Source: a virus. Taken from it: DNA of 23,062 nt. A program made the position numbers and the translations under genes. Below are positions 19,657 through 23,062 of the stretch, in pieces (within the stretch, counting starts at the first letter, position 1; each line of letters begins with the position of its first letter). The notes under the pieces are model-generated. The model had not been told where the DNA came from. It did not search any database and worked only from the letters and a program-made list of their open reading frames with translations. The stretch lies in IMG/VR virus record IMGVR_UViG_3300035670_001290, positions 1-23,062 of that record, one strand, 5' to 3'.

Positions 19657-19797
19657 ATGTTTGAAGCTATCGCTATCGTCGCTGTTTTAGTTTGGGTCTT
19701 TGTTACTGCCCTTTCCATGAAGGGAAGTGGGTGCTCCGGTTCGTGCAACCAGGGTCGAACTAGCTGCGACGCTCAATGTAAACGAAAGAGGCAATAA
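19657..19797 (+). CDS. Cys-rich single-pass membrane microprotein, 46 aa
   Basis: Residues 3-21 (EAIAIVAVLVWVFVTALSM) form one transmembrane helix. It is followed by KGSGCSGSCNQGRTSCDAQC and a basic end (KRKRQ). Cys 26, 30, 37 and 41 make a C-x3-C-x6-C-x3-C arrangement that could bind metal or form disulphides. Similar TM plus GxCxxxCNQGRxxC microproteins are familiar in phages. Its TAA abuts the next ATG. Topology and role unknown. Confidence 0.8.
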   Translation: MFEAIAIVAVLVWVFVTALSMKGSGCSGSCNQGRTSCDAQCKRKRQ

Positions 19798-20529
19798 ATG
19801 AACGTTAAACTTGGTCCATATCGCAACTATTTTGGTCCATACCAGCTAGCAGAGACTCTCTGTTTTTGGGCTAAGCCAGTTGAAGATGAGTATGGAATTG
19901 AACGTAAACCTGACTGGGTTCACAACTTCGGTTCTTGGCTAGCAGGTGATAAACTTGACGAAGATGGCAATAACATCGGCAAAGATTCCTACTTGTATAG
20001 ATTTCTCCGTTGGGTTGACACGAAAAAGAAGCGTAAGATTAAAGTTCGCATTGACATGTGGGATACTTGGGGCACGAGTACAAATCTTGCCCTGATCATT
20101 TTGCCAATGCTCAAGCAACTGAAGGAAACCAAGCACGGTTCTCCATTCAGTGATCCAGAAGATGTCCCTGAGTCCATGCGGTTGGTTGATCATGAAGACT
20201 ATGAGGATCAACAGTGTTTTGAGTTTTATCATAAAGACGAAGAACTGAACAAACAGAATATCCAGTGTGACGTTCATCATCGCTGGGATTGGATCCTGGA
20301 TGAAATGATCTGGACCTTTGAACAGTTGCAACCTGATTGCGATTGGGAAGAACAGTATCGTTCTGGTGAGATGGACGTCAAATGGAAGAAGTGCGAAGTT
20401 GGTTACGAAATGATTCGTGGTCCAAATGATACATACAAAGTCGATATGGATGGTCTGACTGCGCATCAAGATCGTATTCAAAATGGTTTGATCCTGTTCG
20501 GTAAATATTTTCAAGGGTTGAATGACTGA
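19798..20529 (+). CDS. conserved phage hypothetical, 243 aa
   Basis: MNVKLGPYRNYFGPYQLAET..., then KIKVRIDMWDTWGTSTNLAL, IILPMLKQLKETKHGSPFSD and HHRWDWILDEMIWTFEQLQP, with LILFGKYFQGL at the end. The KIKVRIDxWDTW...TLALIILPMLKQLKxTKHGSP...WxWILDEMIWxFEQ blocks identify one of the most widespread proteins of large tailed phages. Its biochemical role is not known to me. The start follows the previous stop without a gap; AAAGAGG is the ribosome-binding site. Confidence 0.88.
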   Translation: MNVKLGPYRNYFGPYQLAETLCFWAKPVEDEYGIERKPDWVHNFGSWLAGDKLDEDGNNIGKDSYLYRFLRWVDTKKKRKIKVRIDMWDTWGTSTNLALIILPMLKQLKETKHGSPFSDPEDVPESMRLVDHEDYEDQQCFEFYHKDEELNKQNIQCDVHHRWDWILDEMIWTFEQLQPDCDWEEQYRSGEMDVKWKKCEVGYEMIRGPNDTYKVDMDGLTAHQDRIQNGLILFGKYFQGLND

Positions 20530-20531
20530 TA

Positions 20532-20765
20532 ATGAGTTACGACGTAAACGAACTGGTTGCAATCGCAAAGGAAATCGGCATGGAGGATGACATTGACTTT
20601 GGTTATCTCGCCGTCGATGAAAACTCTGCATACAATGTTCTTGCTTTAAGTGTGGTTGAGAATCACGAGAGGACTTCCCCGGAAAACCGAGAGAAGATTC
20701 TTCTGGCTACAGTGATACACTTACTTGTGGAGAACATGGTACTACATATGAAAGCTCGAGGATGA
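20532..20765 (+). CDS. hypothetical protein, 77 aa
   Basis: MSYDVNELVAIAKEIGMEDD...FGYLAVDENSAYNVLALSVV, then a helix EKILLATVIHLLVENMVLHM. A helical acidic protein without a recognised domain. It lies two bases after the previous gene and shares ATGA with the HAD gene, so it is translated with the nucleotide-metabolism genes that follow. Confidence 0.8.
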   Translation: MSYDVNELVAIAKEIGMEDDIDFGYLAVDENSAYNVLALSVVENHERTSPENREKILLATVIHLLVENMVLHMKARG

Positions 20766-21262
20766 AGACACTTTACTTGGATATGGATGGCGTTCTTGCT
20801 GACTTCCATAGTGGATATGAGAAGTTATTCGGGGAGTTCCCTGAAGGTGAATGGCGTTCAAAGAAACATTTCTGGGAAAACTGGAAGAGTTGGGTAAGCC
20901 AGAGAGGGTTCGAGAATCTTTCCCTGCATAAAGGTGCAGAAGAACTTCTGGCGCATGCTCGTTCTATGCGCGATTCTGGTTGGAAAGTTGAGATTCTATC
21001 GTCTTCAGCTGGAGGCGACACTCATGATTTCGTAACCGAGCAGAAGAAATTCTGGCTGCATAAGATGGGGATTGATTTCTTTCCGAATATTGTACCTGGT
21101 GGTTCGAAGAAAGCGGAATACGCAAGGAAAGACGCTATTCTTGTTGATGACACGGAACGAGTACTAGATGGATTCATCAACGCTGGTGGTATAGGTGTAC
21201 TACATACTGATGCAAAGAACACTATATCAAAGTTGATCAATTTACAAAAGGAACTAGCATGA
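20762..21262 (+). CDS. HAD-superfamily phosphatase, 5'(3')-deoxyribonucleotidase-like, 166 aa
   Basis: HAD motif I is D7-M-D9-G-V-L-A-D (nucleophile D7, acid/base D9). Motif II is likely the Ser run in EILSSSAGG (about 80-84), and motif IV is ILVDDTERVL with the metal-binding Asp pair (about 122-131). The KAEYARKD region would supply the motif III Lys. Size and LYLDMDGVLADF start fit the NT5C-like deoxyribonucleotidases, which dephosphorylate dNMPs. Position next to ThyX suggests a role in nucleotide pools, but phage HAD proteins may also trim nucleic-acid ends. Overlaps both neighbours by ATGA. Confidence 0.88.
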   Translation: MKTLYLDMDGVLADFHSGYEKLFGEFPEGEWRSKKHFWENWKSWVSQRGFENLSLHKGAEELLAHARSMRDSGWKVEILSSSAGGDTHDFVTEQKKFWLHKMGIDFFPNIVPGGSKKAEYARKDAILVDDTERVLDGFINAGGIGVLHTDAKNTISKLINLQKELA

Positions 21263-22179
21263 CTACAATCACCGGAAAGAATAACATCAGCGCCAAGATC
21301 ATTGCAGACTCAACCTCGAAGTTCGGTACTCGGATGACTACGTTTGAACTTGAGTACCCTCGATTCATCCACAGTGAATTGATGACCCACCGAATGCTTT
21401 CAAAGAATGCAGCGAGTTCTCGGGCAATTCCTATCCAACGCATGCATGATGTTATAATTGAGAAACCCGCCAGCCCTGTATTCTGGGGTAAGAACCAAGC
21501 TGGAATGCAGGCGAATGAGGAAATCCAGCATGTTATGGCAGCGAAAGACCGCTGGAATGCAGCAGCAAAGGAAGTCGTTAAGATAGCCCAAGATTTGGCA
21601 GAGCTCGGTCTACACAAACAAATCGTCAACCGAGTGACAGAGCCATTCCAGCTAATGAAAACCGTGATCTCCGGGACCGAGTGGAGCAACTTCTTGTGGT
21701 TGCGAAACCATGAAGATGCTCAGCCTGAGTTCAAAGAATTGGCTCAATGCGTCGAGAATGCTATGATCACGAACGTTCCAATGCGCCTAGAAGCGGGAGA
21801 ATGGCACGTTCCGTATATTCGTTTGGAACGTAATCGCGTCGGTGGTAAACTTAGGTATTTCGTGGGCGACGACGTGGAACTTACTATGGAACAAGCAAGG
21901 ATGGTAAGCGCTAGCTGTTGCGCTCAGGTTTCGTATCGTAAGAACGACGATAGCCTAGAAAAAGCGTTGCAGATTTTTGATCGACTTATCAACTCCCAAC
22001 CGATTCATGCTTCACCCGTTGAACATCAGGCTACGCCGATGCAAGACCTTCGAAACGACTCCAAATATAATTGGGAAGACGGCATGACCCACGTTGATCG
22101 AAACGGCAACCGATGGTCGGGTAATATCCGCGAATGGGTGCAGTTCCGCAAGTTGATTCCTAATGAGGCAAAGTGGTGA
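21259..22179 (+). CDS. thyX: flavin-dependent thymidylate synthase (ThyX), 306 aa
   Basis: Makes dTMP from dUMP using FAD, NADPH and methylenetetrahydrofolate. The ThyX signature RHR-x7-S appears as T43-H-R45-x7-S53 within THRMLSKNAASSRAIP. The first Arg is replaced by Thr and the usual Glu of the NExS segment by Ala, but H44, R45, S53 and R55 are kept. FLWLRNHEDAQPEFKELAQC (about 151-170) is the second conserved ThyX block, and the C-terminal half carries RMVSASCCAQVSYRKND and SPVEHQATP. The protein is longer than many bacterial ThyX and matches the phage subtype. It provides thymidylate for phage DNA synthesis. Start overlaps the HAD stop by ATGA. Confidence 0.9.
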   Translation: MTTITGKNNISAKIIADSTSKFGTRMTTFELEYPRFIHSELMTHRMLSKNAASSRAIPIQRMHDVIIEKPASPVFWGKNQAGMQANEEIQHVMAAKDRWNAAAKEVVKIAQDLAELGLHKQIVNRVTEPFQLMKTVISGTEWSNFLWLRNHEDAQPEFKELAQCVENAMITNVPMRLEAGEWHVPYIRLERNRVGGKLRYFVGDDVELTMEQARMVSASCCAQVSYRKNDDSLEKALQIFDRLINSQPIHASPVEHQATPMQDLRNDSKYNWEDGMTHVDRNGNRWSGNIREWVQFRKLIPNEAKW

Positions 22180-22340
22180 GAGACTTCCTACTCAGAGAAG
22201 TTTACAAGCTAGTGGAGGCTACTGAGGATCCTCTTTTTGAGGATCTACGTAACTGGTCTAACGCAGATCTGCTGGAGTACTACGGGAACCTTCGGGTGCA
22301 GGAGTACATTGATTCAGTCAAGGAAGACCCTTCGAAGTGA
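22176..22340 (+). CDS. hypothetical protein, 54 aa (GTG start)
   Basis: GTG 22176 interlocks with the ThyX stop (GTGA) and opens MRDFLLREVYKLVEATEDPL, ending IDSVKEDPSK. The protein is acidic and helical, and the frame stays open for 54 codons to TGA 22338-22340, seven bases before the next promoter. A perfect inverted repeat GATCCTC-TTTTT-GAGGATC lies inside it (22227-22245). No family recognised. Confidence 0.65.
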   Translation: MRDFLLREVYKLVEATEDPLFEDLRNWSNADLLEYYGNLRVQEYIDSVKEDPSK

Positions 22341-22344
22341 AGGG
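22328..22344 (+). terminator. possible weak terminator hairpin before promoter
   Basis: CCCTTC (22328-22333) and GAAGGG (22339-22344) form a perfect 6-bp stem with loop GAAGT, followed by ACATTTACTTTTATT. The stem spans the stop codon of the 22176 gene. The T-rich run after it belongs to the promoter core, so it may act as a weak terminator insulating ThyX transcription from the next unit. The T-tract is interrupted, hence the low confidence. Confidence 0.3.
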
Positions 22345-22347
22345 ACA

Positions 22348-22376
22348 TTTACTTTTATTCAGAAAAGGGTTAAAAT
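22348..22376 (+). promoter_or_regulatory. phage early-type promoter
   Basis: TTTACTTTTATTCAG (22348-22362), a 17-base spacer and TAAAAT (22371-22376). An ATG directly behind the -10 (22378) would lie at or before the transcription start. The GTG at 22405 is 57 bases from the -35, in the normal range. Drives the 22405 gene and the DNA ligase. Confidence 0.87.
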
Positions 22377-22404
22377 AATGTCTCAGTCAGTAGGAGAACC
22401 TATC

Positions 22405-22563
22405 GTGAATGTGATTTATGACGAGAAATATCTGCAAGAACTGCGCGCACGCAACGAAGTTCGGCTAAAGGAAGCCAAGGAAAAATTAGGCGTCAAGTGG
22501 TTGCTGCATCCGGATAACAAGAAAACCCGAGTGCGCACCAAGAAACCAACTTTGAAAAAATAA
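22405..22563 (+). CDS. small basic phage hypothetical, 52 aa (GTG start)
   Basis: MNVIYDEKYLQELRARNEVR LKEAKEKLGVKWLLHPDNKK, helical and basic, ending in a Lys-rich tail. The LKxAKExLGxKWLLHPxN block is common in small phage proteins of unknown role. GTG 22405 has TAGGAG eight bases upstream and agrees with the promoter-to-start distance. The in-frame ATG at 22378 overlaps the promoter's start region and is probably not translated from this transcript. Confidence 0.75.
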   Translation: MNVIYDEKYLQELRARNEVRLKEAKEKLGVKWLLHPDNKKTRVRTKKPTLKK

Positions 22564-22565
22564 TC

Positions 22566-23062
22566 ATGACTATTTTTGAAATTGTGGAACTATTACGTTC
22601 CACCGCTTCGACGAATGAAAAACAAAGAATCCTCGATGAAAACAAATCGAACACCATTCTCAAAAAGGTATTCAAAATGACAGAGGATCCTTCCTATAAT
22701 TATTACCTGAAGGTAGATTATGCATCATATCGAGAATTGGATAGCGGACCTCGAGATCTCACTGAAGATCTGTTGGATGAGGTTTTGGCGAATCTTAACG
22801 GTCGCCGATTCACTGGTAATACCGCAAGGGACTATATTGATAACGTACTTCGTTCATTAAACAAATACGATCGAGCAATCCTTGCTGGGGTTATTAACAG
22901 AGATTTGGATTGTAAAGTAGCAGTTGGTTTAATCAATCGGGTTTGGAAGAACCTAATTCATGAAATGCCCTGCATGCTGGCATCTAAAATGGATGAGAAA
23001 ATTGCTAAAACCATTGTTGATAAAGAAGACGCGTATTACGTCCAAACTAAAATGGATGGTGG
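22566..23062 (+). CDS. ATP-dependent DNA ligase, T4 gp30-like (N-terminal part, runs off the window)
   Basis: 165 codons are present. MTIFEIVELLRSTASTNEKQ, RILDENKSNTILKKVFKMTE and the later KYDRAILAGVINRDLDCKVA VGLINRVW and MPCMLASKMDEK match the T4 gene 30 ligase in order and spacing. T4 has ...MRDLECGASVSIANKVW... and ...PQMLAS.... The adenylated lysine is K162 in TKMDGG, close to K159 of T4 ligase (KADGA). It seals nicks during replication and Okazaki-fragment joining. The catalytic core and OB domain lie beyond 23062. It follows the 22405 gene by two bases and shares its promoter. Confidence 0.93.
   Translation, partial: MTIFEIVELLRSTASTNEKQRILDENKSNTILKKVFKMTEDPSYNYYLKVDYASYRELDSGPRDLTEDLLDEVLANLNGRRFTGNTARDYIDNVLRSLNKYDRAILAGVINRDLDCKVAVGLINRVWKNLIHEMPCMLASKMDEKIAKTIVDKEDAYYVQTKMDG

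Noticed and set aside
18756-19748. Long open frame (330 codons) on the minus strand
   Set aside because: It lies antisense to the AAA+ ATPase gene, whose motifs are unmistakable, and its translation shows no domain. The strong codon bias of the ATPase gene creates the antisense openness.
19939-20631. Minus-strand open frame of 230 codons
   Set aside because: Antisense to the conserved 243-aa phage gene at 19798; low-complexity translation and no ribosome-binding site or promoter on that strand.
1-23062. tRNA genes, integrase, transposase or attachment sites
   Set aside because: No cloverleaf, integrase/transposase motif or terminal repeat pair was found; the window looks like core and accessory genes of a lytic phage.

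Overview
The window is a densely packed piece of the genome of a large lytic tailed phage, most likely a T4-like myovirus. Every supported gene lies on the + strand. Most neighbours overlap by 1 to 16 bases through ATGA, TAATG or GTGA junctions, and no gene-free stretch is longer than about 80 bases. Evidence for a T4-like phage: a T4 gp30-type DNA ligase starts at the right edge, a ThyX-type thymidylate synthase is present, many tiny accessory ORFs resemble families widespread in myoviruses, and T4-early-like promoters recur. I see no tRNA, CRISPR array, transposase, integrase or convincing intrinsic terminator. The host cannot be named; the promoters imply a bacterial sigma-70-type polymerase.

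Layout. (1) 13-5415: short accessory genes of mostly unknown function, then a metallophosphoesterase. (2) 5442-10979: a P-loop polynucleotide-kinase-like protein, small membrane proteins, an RNA ligase of the DRB0094/Rnl5 type, several members of a paralogous MNERI...HFGVE family and more conserved phage hypotheticals. (3) 10987-17257: a compositionally distinct island, with AGA/AGG instead of CGN arginine codons. It encodes a cobalamin-binding-type radical SAM enzyme, three tandem paralogous fibre-like proteins ending in an identical Cys-rich tail (NCNCACDCL), a protein with a C-terminal Ig-like part, a radical SAM/SPASM maturase with a complete seven-Cys SPASM set, a 240-aa protein of unknown function and a putative 2OG-Fe(II) oxygenase. 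A two-helix membrane protein follows (17262-17495). (4) 17496-23062: early-type genes with a YkuK-like RNase H-fold protein, an AAA+ ATPase, a Cys-rich membrane microprotein, a HAD phosphatase, ThyX and the DNA ligase.

Regulation. Seven promoters share TTTACTTTTATTCAG, a 17-base spacer and TAAAAT/TATAAT. In all seven a start codon lies 53-61 bases from the first base of the -35 box, which fixes several start codons, including GTG starts at 18741 and 22405. An eighth, variant copy lies inside a gene at 3997. None precedes the radical SAM island, whose genes may use a different (late?) programme.

Main hypothesis. The island looks like a phage-borne, RiPP-like post-translational modification cassette. 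Two radical SAM enzymes and an oxygenase surround three copies of a likely substrate, whose core resembles phage fibre segments and whose invariant Cys-rich C-terminus could be cross-linked, methylated or metal-loaded. This is inferred from gene content and motifs and is not demonstrated.
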